A stretch of DNA of 64,000 nt from Salinactinospora qingdaonensis (lineage in GTDB: Bacteria > Actinomycetota > Actinomycetes > Streptosporangiales > Streptosporangiaceae), in the NCBI RefSeq assembly GCF_039539445.1, contig NZ_BAABDD010000008.1, positions 186,001 through 250,000 of the forward strand. Direction: 5' to 3'. Position 1 is the first letter of the stretch; each line of letters starts with the position of its first letter. The notes under the pieces are model-generated. The model was not told the origin of the DNA. It worked only from the letters and a program-made list of their open reading frames with translations, and did no database searches. A program made the position numbers and the translations under genes. Positions 37,741 to 46,928 of the stretch are shown here, piece after piece.

Positions 37741-37879
37741 TTACCCGGAGCCACTCACCCCCGGGATTCGAGGTGTGTGGCCGTGTCCATGGGAGCGAAC
37801 GTCATCGCTCTCAGAGGTGGACGCCGGGGAGCCGAAACCCTCCGGACGCGAGGGGTACGATCTCCACCACGTTGGCGAT

Positions 37880-38122
37880 CTAGCTGTCGTCCGCCAGCTC
37901 AGACAGCCAGTCCCAAGTGCCGTCGGCAACACCGGTGGCCTGATCGGCGAGCCACCAACTCCACCCACCGGCCTGCTCAGTCAGCCCAACGGTCTCTTCG
38001 GCCAGCCACCAACTCCACCCACCGGCTTTGGTCGTGACCATGTCCTCGGCACTGGCCGGGAGGGCAGATCCCAGCAGCGCCGTAGCTGAGATAGCCACCA
38101 CAGCACAGATCTTCTTCAGCAC
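37880..38122 (-). CDS. Secreted Trp-rich repeat peptide, function unknown
   Basis: 80 residues. A clear Sec signal peptide (LKKICAVVAISATALLGSALPASA) leaves a mature chain of about 54 residues. That chain holds two copies of AGGWSWWLA followed by E or D and a third Trp cluster (GTWDWLSELADDS), eight Trp in all, with acidic spacers. It has no Cys, so it is not a lanthipeptide or disulfide peptide, and it is not a chaplin. The GTG start at 38122 is preceded by AAAGG about 8 bases upstream. It stands alone between phoD and a 1.1-kb gene-poor region. I do not recognise the family; a membrane-active or surface peptide is one possibility. Confidence 0.7.
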   Translation of the reverse strand: MLKKICAVVAISATALLGSALPASAEDMVTTKAGGWSWWLAEETVGLTEQAGGWSWWLADQATGVADGTWDWLSELADDS

Positions 38123-39268
38123 AGCACACCTTTCGCTCGCACTGCGGGTCCCTCCCCGTGCAACAAGATGACTTAGCTATCAGTCATTGCACAAGACCCC
38201 TAACCAGTCATTTTCGACAATCGCCGCCACACGGGAATCATTAGCCTAAAACGATGAAAATATACCGTAAAAGGTACGCTTTGGTCTCCTCGTCTCCGCT
38301 ATCTCCAGGTGGGGAAACAGCAGCGAGCGCCGGACTATGACTACATGGCGGGACAGGCGTCGGATCAACGGCAGATGGTTCGGAGCTGCTCCACGGGAAC
38401 ACGAGGTATCCCCGACCCTCATTACGGGCGAAAAATCACTGGTCACCGGCCTCGGCCTCGCCGAGACAGGCAGCATATCGGTGCCCCCAACCCGAGGGCT
38501 GGCTTCACTTTACGCGGCCACCCAGGGCGGCTATCGGTCGTCAACCCGCGTGTCCCACGATTCCACGCTGGCCGTCACGGCTAACACCAGCATAACGCCA
38601 AATTTTGTTGAAAACCGCAGATCACAACACATTTCAGAGGAGAGATCTCAACTTTTGCCCACTCCTACGACAGGGGCGGAGAACGGAGCGATCACCTAGC
38701 ACATCAGGCGTACCACCAGCGAGGACAGTGATATTAGGCATACACGGCCCAGCTAACGCGAGAAACATTCATTTTCCTTCGAGAGGCCTCACAGTCGGGG
38801 CTCTCGACAAGCGGCGGAAAGGCGGAAAGAGTAGGCGCCGCGCCAACCACAAATGGCAAAGAACAGTGGCGGCTTGCCCACCAGTCATTGACCTGTGGCT
38901 GTGTCCGCTACCAGGAAAAGAGGCGAGGACGCTGGGCCCTGTGCTACGAGGGGAACGACCCTGTCCCCCACCATCCGGAGGCAGGCGCAACCATCCAAGG
39001 GGCAGCAGCGGTGACCGCTGTATCCGAACCGACCCAAGTCCCCGGAACAGGGACGCGGGGAATACGCCCCCCGAAAACAACAACGGCCCGTCAGGGGTGA
39101 TGACCTTCGATCACCGCCCGGGACGGGCCAGCCCGTGGACCTGACGGGACGTCACTCGAACCCGCGGGGCGAAGCCCCGCATCGGGGGTCTGGGGAGCGC
39201 CCCAGAAGAAACGACGAGACGACCCGGCGAGCGCGGTCACGCGCGAGCAGAGTCGTCTCGGAGTCAAG
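38123..39268. other. Gene-poor, lower-GC region
   Basis: About 1.15 kb. Several open frames exist on the plus strand, but none shows actinobacterial codon bias, a ribosome-binding site plus domain, or a known motif. The first 170 bases are probably the promoter region of the Trp-rich peptide gene. No repeat or RNA was recognised. Confidence 0.5.
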
Positions 39269-39342
39269 TGGAGCTGAGGGGATTTGAACCCCTGACCCTC
39301 TCGATGCGAACGAGATGCGCTACCGAACTGCGCTACAGCCCC
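39269..39342 (-). tRNA. tRNA-Ala (anticodon CGC)
   Basis: 74 nucleotides. Acceptor GGGGCTG pairs with CAGCTCC (one G-U), the anticodon stem is TCTCG/CGAGA with loop TTCGCAT (anticodon CGC), and the T arm is AGGGG TTCAAAT CCCCT. CCA is not encoded. Confidence 0.95.
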
Positions 39343-39405
39343 TGATTCCGGATCACAGCCTAGCAGCTTGCGCGGGATGCTCGAAACGCGGCGTTGCCAT
39401 GGGGG

Positions 39406-39560
39406 TTGGAGTTCTGTTTCTTGGAAGGACGGCGAGGGCCGGCGGTGGGCCCAAGCAAATGAGCGCCTCCGCCGTCGACTCGCCGGCTGACGAGTTCGCG
39501 CAGCGATCGAGGCACGAGCCAACAAAGAACGCCCCCAGCCGCTCAAAAACAGAAACCTAG
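39406..39560 (+). repeat. Dispersed repeat copy D
   Basis: 155 bp with ends TTGGAGTTCTGTTTC and AAACAGAAACCTAG and the core TTCGCGCAGCGATCGAGGCA. Its right end supplies the TAG stop of the neighbouring minus-strand gene. Confidence 0.77.
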
Positions 39561-40141
39561 TCTCCGGCGGCGCGCAGATGGGCATCGGCGTACTGGTCGT
39601 AGACCTGATCGGCGCGCTCGCGCAGGTGCACGATTTCGGCGGTGCGGGCCGCTTCGGCGGCGGCGCGGCGGGCTTTGAGCTCTCGGCGGCGGCGCACACG
39701 TTCGGCGGCGCGGCGTTCGGCGTCGACTTTGGCGGCTTCTCGGAGTAGGGCGAGATGGCCTGCGAGGAGCAGGACCGGGGGTGCGAGCACCCACCATGGA
39801 CCGTAACCGAAGGTGACGGCGATGCCGGTGCCGAGGAGGAGGGCGAGGAGGCCGGAGGTGCGACGGCGCCGGCGGGCGATAACGCGGGCGCGTCCAATGG
39901 GAGGAACGGCGGGGCCGAGGGCCGCTTCGGCGAGCGTTTCCCGGTTTTCCGCAGGGGCGTCTTCGTCACTGTCGGGCTCGTAGGAGTCGGGGTCCTCCTC
40001 GGCGGCGTCGACGGGGGGTGTGGGGTCGGTGCGACGCAGGGAATCGGGCGAGGGATCGGTGGCATCGCGGCGTAGCAGCATGGGCACCAAAACGATGGCC
40101 CATACGATCACGATAGCCAGATACAGAGGAGAGCTGGTCAT
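39557..40141 (-). CDS. SepX/GlpR-like divisome membrane protein
   Basis: 194 residues. An N-terminal membrane helix (SSPLYLAIVIVWAIVLVPMLLRR) is followed by an acidic linker, then two more membrane segments in the middle (GLLALLLGTGIAVTFGYGPW and VLAPPVLLLAGHLALL), and a long basic helix (AERRAAERVRRRRELKARRA). The layout and the position beside tRNA-Ala and rimJ match the actinobacterial SepX/GlpR division proteins; the assignment rests on these, not on a catalytic motif. The ATG at 40141 has GGAGGG just upstream. Its TAG stop is inside repeat copy D. Confidence 0.75.
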   Translation of the reverse strand: MTSSPLYLAIVIVWAIVLVPMLLRRDATDPSPDSLRRTDPTPPVDAAEEDPDSYEPDSDEDAPAENRETLAEAALGPAVPPIGRARVIARRRRRTSGLLALLLGTGIAVTFGYGPWWVLAPPVLLLAGHLALLREAAKVDAERRAAERVRRRRELKARRAAAEAARTAEIVHLRERADQVYDQYADAHLRAAGD

Positions 40142-40656
40142 CGTCCCTCCTCGGACCGCCGAACCCTGGACAACCGGCAAACGCTCGGGCGACGCAATGG
40201 CGTATACCTGCACTTGACTCTTGGACGGGGCCGGACCAGCGGCGTGACCACGAATCTACAGGTGTGAGCCGTGACTCCGCACCGGCGATCGACCGGTTGC
40301 CCCCCATTCGCCATATGTACGTGTTGCCCGCATCATTAATGCGTCTACTTTCCGCACGGTACGACCGGGTGTCCGGTTATGCGCAGTATTAGAGTCGGAG
40401 TGTCGTGAGATCGGGCTCGTTCCCATACGCGATATCGATCCCCCAACACTAGGGCCGAAGGTCACACAAGCCCCTATGGCACGTCAAACACAAAAATATC
40501 GACTCAACCCGTTAATCACGCCAAAGCAGACACATCACTTGGTGTATTATTTTGACCACCGAGAGAAGAGGGATGGCGGCGGGCACGACCGCCGAACCGG
40601 TCCTCGCTCTGGGAAACGCGCGAACACAGCGAGCTACCTCGTCGTGGGGAGTCCGG
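40142..40656. other. Intergenic region upstream of the SepX-like gene
   Basis: 515 bases, AT-rich in places (40440-40570), with no recognised gene. It should contain the promoter of the SepX-like gene. Confidence 0.45.
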
Positions 40657-41376
40657 TCAGGGACGTTCGGGCTGAGTGTGGGGTGAGCCGGAACCGCCCG
40701 TGGGATAGCGTTCGTTGGAAACGACGCTTTCGTGCCACTGGTAGCCGCCGTCACGGGCGTTCTCGCTTCGAGCGACGCGGCGCCGCCACCGCGTCAGGAG
40801 CCCTTCGGGGACGTCCTCAACGGTGAGCGCGTAACAGATGTGGTCACGCCAGGCACCGTCAATGTGCAGTTGGCGGCGGCGGATTCCCTCTTCGCTGAAC
40901 CCGAGCTTTTGCACCACCTTGCGGCTGGCCTGGTTTTCTGGACGGATGTTGGCCTCGATACGGTGCAGCCCCACGGTGAAGAAGGCGTGGTCGATCGCGA
41001 GCGCGACGGCGGTGGGGATCACGCCACGGCCGGCGCAGGCGCTGTCGACCCAGTAGCCCACCTGGGCCGAACGCGCCGATCCCCACGTGATAGCGCCCAC
41101 AGTGAGCTGGCCGGCGAAGCGGCCATGGTAGGTGACGGCCCATGGCATGGCGATTCCGTGCCTGGCCTCGCGGCGTATGGCGCTCACCATGGCGAGGTAG
41201 GGTGCGATGCTCGTTGTCGGCATGGGCATCTCGGGATGAGTGGGCTCCCAGGGCCGGAGCCATTCGACGTTGCGCGCTCGGGTCTCCCGCAGCGCCGAGG
41301 CGTCGCGCAACCTCAGCGGCCGCAGACCGACCGGACCTTCCTCAAGGGACTTCGGCCAGCCACGCATCAGGTTCAC
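40657..41376 (-). CDS. GNAT acetyltransferase, RimJ/RimL type
   Basis: 239 residues. It begins with the RimJ-like VGLRPLRLRDASALRETRA and ARNVEWLRPWEP; the acetyl-CoA site is VGYWVDSACAGRGVIPTAVA, followed by HRIEANIRPENQASRKVVQK. The C-terminal 35 residues are an unconserved tail. Proteins of this type acetylate N-termini of ribosomal or other proteins. The GTG at 41376 has GAGGAAGACG directly upstream. It heads toward sepX and follows the molybdopterin genes, a conserved actinobacterial neighbourhood. Confidence 0.88.
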   Translation of the reverse strand: MNLMRGWPKSLEEGPVGLRPLRLRDASALRETRARNVEWLRPWEPTHPEMPMPTTSIAPYLAMVSAIRREARHGIAMPWAVTYHGRFAGQLTVGAITWGSARSAQVGYWVDSACAGRGVIPTAVALAIDHAFFTVGLHRIEANIRPENQASRKVVQKLGFSEEGIRRRQLHIDGAWRDHICYALTVEDVPEGLLTRWRRRVARSENARDGGYQWHESVVSNERYPTGGSGSPHTQPERP

Positions 41377-41630
41377 CGTCTTCCTCAGCCGCGTCCGGCA
41401 TCACCGTGTGCCCCGAAGGACCGCTGTTCGCGCGCCCCCCGGGAAATGGGACTACTCCCGGTGATGGAGACAAGTATTCCATCTCATCTCCAAGGTAAGC
41501 GGAGTGCCCGCCCTATATCAGAAAGATCCACCGTAAATGCTGTGCTGAAGCTGGGGAAGACCTGGGAAAACCCGAAGACCGGGACTCAGGTGAGCGCTGG
41601 GGACCGTGTCACCCCGGGTAGGCTTCCTCG

Positions 41631-42149
41631 TCACTCCGGGTGGGCGTCCTCCGAGCGCGGATGGTCGCCGCCGCGCAACTGGTCAACAGCGTGGCGCAGG
41701 ATCGGGTCGAGCACGCTCATCCCGTCCCGGACTCCTCCCGTGGAACCGGGCAGGTTGACGACGAGCATCCGGTGCCCCTGCCGGTCGACCACTCCGGCGA
41801 GCCCGCGCGACAGGATGGCGGTGGGTACGCCTTTTTGACTGCCGGCCACTCGTAGCGCCTCCGGGATGCCCGGGATTTCGTAACGCAACAGCGCCCGAGT
41901 GACTTCGGGCGTCGCGTCGTTGGGGTTGAGCCCGGTGCCGCCGGTGGTAAGCGCGACGTCGTACCCCTCGTCACAGGCGCGACGGAGCGCGTCGGCCACC
42001 GGTGGCCCGTCGGGGACCACCCGAGGAGAGTCAACGGCGAAGCCGGCGCGTTCGAGGAGTTCGACGAGCACCGGTCCGGAGCGGTCGGGGTAGGCGCCGT
42101 GCGACGCGCGGGTGGAGACGGTGACGACGACCGCCGTGAAAGAGCTCAC
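41631..42149 (-). CDS. mog: Molybdopterin adenylyltransferase-like protein (MogA/MoaB)
   Basis: 172 residues, MoCF-biosynthesis fold: AVVVTVSTRASHG at the start, then the substrate loop LTTGGTGLNPNDATPE and VVNLPGSTGGV. It adenylates molybdopterin before metal insertion by MoeA. The start is GTG at 42149 with GGAGGG 9 bases upstream. It lies 40 bases after moaC. Confidence 0.92.
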   Translation of the reverse strand: MSSFTAVVVTVSTRASHGAYPDRSGPVLVELLERAGFAVDSPRVVPDGPPVADALRRACDEGYDVALTTGGTGLNPNDATPEVTRALLRYEIPGIPEALRVAGSQKGVPTAILSRGLAGVVDRQGHRMLVVNLPGSTGGVRDGMSVLDPILRHAVDQLRGGDHPRSEDAHPE

Positions 42150-42189
42150 CGGGACATCCCTCCTGCCGATCGGGCGCTGATGGCGCCGC

Positions 42190-42693
42190 TCACGCTGACC
42201 GGTGCCAGTAGCCGGTTTTGCCGCCCGTCTTCTCCTCGACTCTGACCTCGCTCACCACTGCCTCGGGGTCGAGGGCCTTGACCATGTCGACGAGAGCCAG
42301 GGCGGCGGCCATGACGCAGGTCAGCGCCTCCATCTCGACACCAGTGCGGTCGGCGGTACGGGTGGTGGCGGTGATGGCCACGCCGCCGCGCTCGTCGTCG
42401 ACTGTCAGCGTGACGTCGGCACCGTGGATCGCGATGGGGTGGCATAGCGGGACGAGGTCAGGGGTGCGTTTGGCGGCCTGGATGCCGGCGATCCGCGCCA
42501 CCGCCAGCGCGTCGCCCTTGGGGACGTCGCCGTGGCGCAGCGCCTCGATCGTCTCGGGAGTCAGGAAGACCACCCCCGTCGCGGTGGCGGTACGGGTCGT
42601 GACCTCCTTGCCCGACACGTCGACCATGCGGGCCGCTCCGGAGCGGTCGAGATGGGTGAAACCGTCGTGGTGCGAATCCTGCGAGTCCGACAT
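42190..42693 (-). CDS. moaC: Cyclic pyranopterin monophosphate synthase
   Basis: 167 residues. Seen: FTHLDRSGAARMVDVSGKEV, KGDALAVARIAGIQAAKRTP, LVPLCHPI, TGVEMEALTCVMAAALALVD and the closing GGKTGYW. These are the conserved MoaC blocks with the catalytic Lys and Asp. GGAAAAGAG precedes the ATG. It is the middle gene of the moeA-moaC-mog group. Confidence 0.96.
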   Translation of the reverse strand: MSDSQDSHHDGFTHLDRSGAARMVDVSGKEVTTRTATATGVVFLTPETIEALRHGDVPKGDALAVARIAGIQAAKRTPDLVPLCHPIAIHGADVTLTVDDERGGVAITATTRTADRTGVEMEALTCVMAAALALVDMVKALDPEAVVSEVRVEEKTGGKTGYWHRSA

Positions 42694-42801
42694 GTCAACT
42701 CTTTTCCAACGAGGGGTAGGGCCGGGGCTCTACTCGCGCGAGCGGCGGTGCAGCGGTCTTGGGCATGGGCAGCGCTGGTAATCGGTACCTTGATGACCCG
42801 C

Positions 42802-44040
42802 TCACCCCTCCCCCAGCGGCAACGTAAGCACGTCCACGAGACTGTCCTTGGGAAGTTCCGTGGTGGCCTCCGGGACGACGATAAGAGCGTTGGTTCCGGC
42901 GAGCGCGGAAAGTTGGTGCGAGCCCTGCCGGGAGGCCGGGGTGACGGTGGGGATGGCGCCCTCGGCACTGCCCCGCCCGTACTCCAACACGCCCCGCAGG
43001 TAGGAGCGACGCCCCTCGGGAGAGTGCACCGGCGCGGTGAGTTGGGCGCGCACGGTGGGAAGCGGGTCGGGCGCGAGCCCGCGCAGCCGGCGCAGGGCCG
43101 GCAACACGAAGAGGTAGAAGGAGACGAAGGAACTGACCGGGTTGCCGGGAAGCGTGACGATCGGCACAGCGGCGTCGCCGACCGTACCGAAGCCCTGGGG
43201 TTTGCCGGGCTGTACGGCGACCTGCTCGAAGCGCACCGTGCCGACGTTCGACAGCACCTCCTTGACGACGTCGTAGGCGCCCATGCTGACACCGCCGGTG
43301 GTGACGACGATGTCAGCGCGTTCGATGACCCGCTCAAGGGTGCTGAGGACCTCAGCGGGCTCGTCGCCGATGAAACCGTGCCGCTGCGCCTCACAGCCGA
43401 CGTCGCGCGCGGCTCCGGTGAGCATGAAGCTGTTGGACTCCCAGATCTGCCCTGGGCCGATCGGTGTCCCCGGCTCCACCAACTCCTCGCCGGTGGAGAG
43501 CACGGCCACCCGCGGTCGGGGGCGCACGCTCACCGAGCCACACCCCACCGCGGCCAGTACTGACAGTTCGGCCGCGCCGACCCGCACGCCGGCCTGGAGG
43601 AGCGGGCTCCCCTGCCGCACGTCCTCACCGGCCCGGCGCACCGCGTTGCCCTCGGCGGCGGGGCGGCGGATGGCTACCTCGGTCGTTCCGCCGTCGGTCC
43701 ACTCTACGGGGACGACAGCGGTGGCGCCGGTGGGCAGCGGGGCGCCGGTCATGATCCGCGCGCAGCCTCCCGGCGGGACCGGCTGGGTCGAGGTGCTGCC
43801 GGCGGGGATGTCGGCCACCACCGACAGCGAGACCGGGGCGGCCTCGCTGGCACCGGCGACATCGGCGGCGCGTACGGCGTAGCCGTCCATCGAGGAGTTG
43901 TCGAAGCCGGGGAGCGCCACTGGCGAGGTGACCGGTTCGGCGAGCACCGCGCCGTGGGCGTCGAGGAGGTCGAGTTCGCGTGGTTCGAGCGGCTGGACCA
44001 GGTCCACGAGGTCGGTGATGTGTTGTTCGACGGTCTTCAT
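42802..44040 (-). CDS. moeA: Molybdopterin molybdenumtransferase
   Basis: 412 residues. Family segments: VTSPVALPGFDNSSMDGYAV near residue 40, CARIMTGAPLPTGATAVVP, RPRVAVLSTGEELVEPG, TTGGVSMGAYDVVKEVL, and VTLPGNPVSSFVSFYLFV. It inserts molybdate into the adenylated cofactor. The ATG at 44040 has GAGGGAG 5 bases upstream, so the longer frame to 44202 is rejected. galU ends 128 bases upstream on the same strand. Confidence 0.96.
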   Translation of the reverse strand: MKTVEQHITDLVDLVQPLEPRELDLLDAHGAVLAEPVTSPVALPGFDNSSMDGYAVRAADVAGASEAAPVSLSVVADIPAGSTSTQPVPPGGCARIMTGAPLPTGATAVVPVEWTDGGTTEVAIRRPAAEGNAVRRAGEDVRQGSPLLQAGVRVGAAELSVLAAVGCGSVSVRPRPRVAVLSTGEELVEPGTPIGPGQIWESNSFMLTGAARDVGCEAQRHGFIGDEPAEVLSTLERVIERADIVVTTGGVSMGAYDVVKEVLSNVGTVRFEQVAVQPGKPQGFGTVGDAAVPIVTLPGNPVSSFVSFYLFVLPALRRLRGLAPDPLPTVRAQLTAPVHSPEGRRSYLRGVLEYGRGSAEGAIPTVTPASRQGSHQLSALAGTNALIVVPEATTELPKDSLVDVLTLPLGEG

Positions 44041-44168
44041 GCCGCTCCCTCGCCCTGCTCGTCTCGCGTCGCGCTGTCGGTGTGTGACCGGTGACTCTTC
44101 CCGTAGCCGTCGAACGCGGCCGGGCCGAAGGCTGGGAAGGGCCACCCGGGCGTCGAACTGCCGGTGGC

Positions 44169-45083
44169 TCAACTCCGTTTGGCCACGAATTCGCGGAGCC
44201 ACGGCAGCAGCTCTGTCGCCAGATCCGGCCGGTCACACGCGAATTCCACCACAGTGCGAAGGTAGTCCACCTTGTTTCCGGTGTCGTAGCGACGCCCGCG
44301 AAAAAGCACACCGTGTACCGGTCCGCCGTCAACGGGCTTGCGTTGGGCCAGCTCACGCAGGGCGTCGGTGAGCTGAATCTCTCCGCCGCGGCCGGGCGGG
44401 GTGTCGCGCAGGACATCGAAGACGGCCGGGTCGCAGATGTAGCGACCGATGATCGCCCAACTGCTGGGCGCCTGGTCGGGGGCTGGTTTCTCCACCAGAT
44501 CGGTAACGGTGACCACATCGGCGTCGTCGGTGGGCTCGATGGCGGCGCAGCCGTAGAGGGAGGCTTGCTCAGGCTCGACCTCCATGAGGGCGACGACGCT
44601 GCCGCCGTAAGTCTGCCGCACGCGGATCATGCGTTGCAGCAGCGTTTCCCGGCCGGCGATGATGTCGTCGCCCAAGAGCACGGCGAAGGGCTCGTTGCCG
44701 ACATGGGCGGCGCCACACAGCACCGCGTGGCCCAGGCCCCGAGGCTCGCCTTGGCGCACGTAGTGGAGCTGGGCCAGCTCACTGGACTCGCGTACCGACT
44801 CCAGGCGCTCCTGGTCGTTTTTGAGGCGGAGGGCCTCCTCAAGCTCGTAGGCCCGATCGAAATGGTCCTCGATGGAGCGCTTACTGCGGCCGGTGATCAT
44901 CAAAACGTCGGGAAGTCCAGCGGCGACGGCCTCCTCCACGACGTACTGGATCGCCGGTTTGTCGACGATCGGCAGCATCTCTTTGGGCGTGGCCTTGGTA
45001 GCGGGCAGGAAGCGGGTGCCCAGGCCCGCTGCTGGGACAACGGCCTTGGTGACGGGTGCCACATGGGGTTGGGAATCAGCCAT
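44169..45083 (-). CDS. galU: UTP-glucose-1-phosphate uridylyltransferase
   Basis: 304 residues. VVPAAGLGTRFLPATKATPK is the nucleotide-binding loop; MLPIVDKPAIQYVVEEAV, GEPRGLGHAV, VLLGDDI and DTGNKVDYLRT are all conserved. It makes UDP-glucose for envelope sugars, possibly also feeding the polysaccharide operon at the window's left end. There is no ribosome-binding site; TAAAGT (45095-45090) ends 6 bases before the ATG, so the message is probably leaderless. Confidence 0.96.
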   Translation of the reverse strand: MADSQPHVAPVTKAVVPAAGLGTRFLPATKATPKEMLPIVDKPAIQYVVEEAVAAGLPDVLMITGRSKRSIEDHFDRAYELEEALRLKNDQERLESVRESSELAQLHYVRQGEPRGLGHAVLCGAAHVGNEPFAVLLGDDIIAGRETLLQRMIRVRQTYGGSVVALMEVEPEQASLYGCAAIEPTDDADVVTVTDLVEKPAPDQAPSSWAIIGRYICDPAVFDVLRDTPPGRGGEIQLTDALRELAQRKPVDGGPVHGVLFRGRRYDTGNKVDYLRTVVEFACDRPDLATELLPWLREFVAKRS

Positions 45084-45270
45084 GTCGGCACTTTAGGCCA
45101 CAACAGCGACGGAAGATTCCTGGCATGCGGAGGATGACCTGCGGCTGCATCTGATTTGTACTGACAAAAGGGGTATACGGAGAATCCAGGCAGTTGCGAG
45201 GAAGGAAATTATCGACCGATTCTTACCTGGGGCGAGGGTCGAATGCGGGCAGTGTCACACTTGAACCACC

Positions 45271-45858
45271 ATGGATCAGCACCAGGCCAAGCGCGAGATG
45301 CGCGAACGACTCCTCGCCGCGCGGCGTGCCATGCCGGCGGCCGAACGCACCGCTGCCGGCTCGGCCCTGCGCGACGCGGTACTCGCCCTTCCCGGCATCA
45401 CGATGGGCGGCACCGTGTGTGCCTACCACTCGATCGGGACCGAGCCTCCCACGCACAAACTCGTCGCCGCGCTGTGGAAGCACGGTGTCTACGTGCTGCT
45501 GCCGGTCGTGCTCGCTGACGGCAGTCTGGACTGGGCGGCCTACGAGGGGCCCGACAGCCTCACGCCGGCCGATCACGGCCTCCTCGAACCCATGGGACAG
45601 CGCTACGGCGCCGAAGCGGTACACCGGGCCGCGGCGGTGATCTGCCCGGCTTTGGCGGTGGATCACGGCGGCGTCCGGCTGGGGCGCGGCGCCGGGTACT
45701 ACGACCGGGCGCTGGCGCGGGTCGGGCCGAACACGCTGACGTTGGCCGCTGTCTATGACGACGAGTTCGTCGACACCGTACCGGCCGAGCCCCACGACCA
45801 ACCGGTAGGCGCGGTCGTCACCCCGGGTGGGGGCGTGCGACGACTCGCCCCGCAGTGA
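45271..45858 (+). CDS. fthC: 5-formyltetrahydrofolate cyclo-ligase
   Basis: 195 residues. It begins with a helix KREMRERLLAARRAM; the C-terminal half has CPALAVDHGGVRLGRGAGYYDRAL, the ATP-binding Gly-rich signature of this family, and VVTPGGG near the end. It returns 5-formyl-THF to the folate pool as methenyl-THF. Divergent from galU, as in related actinobacteria. Confidence 0.94.
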   Translation: MDQHQAKREMRERLLAARRAMPAAERTAAGSALRDAVLALPGITMGGTVCAYHSIGTEPPTHKLVAALWKHGVYVLLPVVLADGSLDWAAYEGPDSLTPADHGLLEPMGQRYGAEAVHRAAAVICPALAVDHGGVRLGRGAGYYDRALARVGPNTLTLAAVYDDEFVDTVPAEPHDQPVGAVVTPGGGVRRLAPQ

Positions 45859-46075
45859 GCCGACCGCCGGCGAAGGCGGCGGCCACGTGGGGGCCGTCGA
45901 GGTCAGCGCACCGCTCTGACCTCGATAGGGAACAGTCTCCTCGGAAAAGGCGTTGCTTCACGTGGGCTGAGGCAGCCGGGCGATGGCGCCTCCTGCCGGC
46001 CCGGTGGTGCGGGACCGCACCGCGAGCGCGTACTATTTAGCAGTCGATGGGCGAGAGTGCCAGCAAGGAGGATTC

Positions 46076-46441
46076 GTGCCTACCTACCAGTACGCATGCA
46101 CCGACTGTGGTGCCGATCTGGAAGTCGTGCAGAAGTTCAGCGACGACGCGCTGACCGACTGCCCCGAGTGCCAGGGGCGGCTGCGCAAGGTGTATTCAGC
46201 CGTGGGCATCGTGTTCAAGGGCTCGGGCTTCTACCGCACCGACAGCGGCAACAAGCCCAACGGCTCCATCACGGGCGGCTCGAACTCCTCGGAGTCGGGT
46301 TCCTCGGACTCCGGTTCCACCAGCGATTCCACCGCGTCGAGCTCCTCGAACTCGTCGAGTTCCGGCTCCGGCGACTCCGGCTCCAGCAGTGGTGGTTCGG
46401 ACAGCTCCGCGAGCGCCGCCTCGAACACTAAGGTCGCCTGA
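46076..46441 (+). CDS. FmdB-family zinc-ribbon protein with Ser/Gly-rich tail
   Basis: 121 residues. The first 55 form the FmdB zinc ribbon: PTYQYACTDCGADLEVVQKF with CPEC and FKGSGFYRTD. The remaining 65 are almost only Ser, Gly, Asp and Thr. The GTG at 46076 is right after AAGGAGGATTC, a strong site. The function of the family is not established; such genes usually sit next to fthC and a SAF-domain gene, as here. A hairpin follows at 46476. Confidence 0.92.
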   Translation: MPTYQYACTDCGADLEVVQKFSDDALTDCPECQGRLRKVYSAVGIVFKGSGFYRTDSGNKPNGSITGGSNSSESGSSDSGSTSDSTASSSSNSSSSGSGDSGSSSGGSDSSASAASNTKVA

Positions 46442-46475
46442 GCCTTCCCTTACCCCTTTGTGGTCTCGCCATTGC

Positions 46476-46499
46476 CCGGCCGCGCCGCACCGCGGCCGG
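46476..46499 (+). terminator. Hairpin after fmdB-type gene
   Basis: CCGGCCGCG, a 6-base loop, then CGCGGCCGG, 35 bases after the stop; no U-tract. Confidence 0.5.
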
Positions 46500-46928
46500 C
46501 CATCCTCGCGCGACCCGTGGTGTAAAGGTCGGTCACCGTCGCGCTCTGCCGGCGTGTAGTGGTCCTATTTCCTCCTTGCGAGGCCACGCCGGGTTGCCGC
46601 AAGCGCCCCTGCCGCCCCGCGACCCGCCTGTGCAGCCGGGTGGTGAGAAGCGAGAAGCTAGCGGGAGTGTGCGGCCACGCCGGCCGCTCCCGAATCCCAC
46701 GGCGAGCCCCTGGTGGCCGCCCCTGCGGGCGGGGCGTGAGTGCCCCGGTAGTTGGTCCGTGCCGTGAGGCTCATCGGCACGGCCCAGGAGTGCGGTGCGC
46801 GCGGCGGCTGTTCGTGGCTGCCCCAGACCAGAACGGCGCATCGGCGCTTGAACCCACCGGGCCACCCGGCGCGGCGGGGCTGTGGATAGCGCCGACATCT
46901 CCTCGCCGGCCCGGCCTACGGTACGTGC
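46500..46928. other. Intergenic region before the SAF-domain gene
   Basis: About 430 bases with no recognised gene. TACGGT at 46917-46922 is a -10 candidate for the SAF gene. Confidence 0.45.

Noticed and set aside
38337..38699. 120-codon plus-strand frame after the Trp-rich peptide gene
   Set aside because: No ribosome-binding site, no domain, and codon use unlike neighbouring genes.
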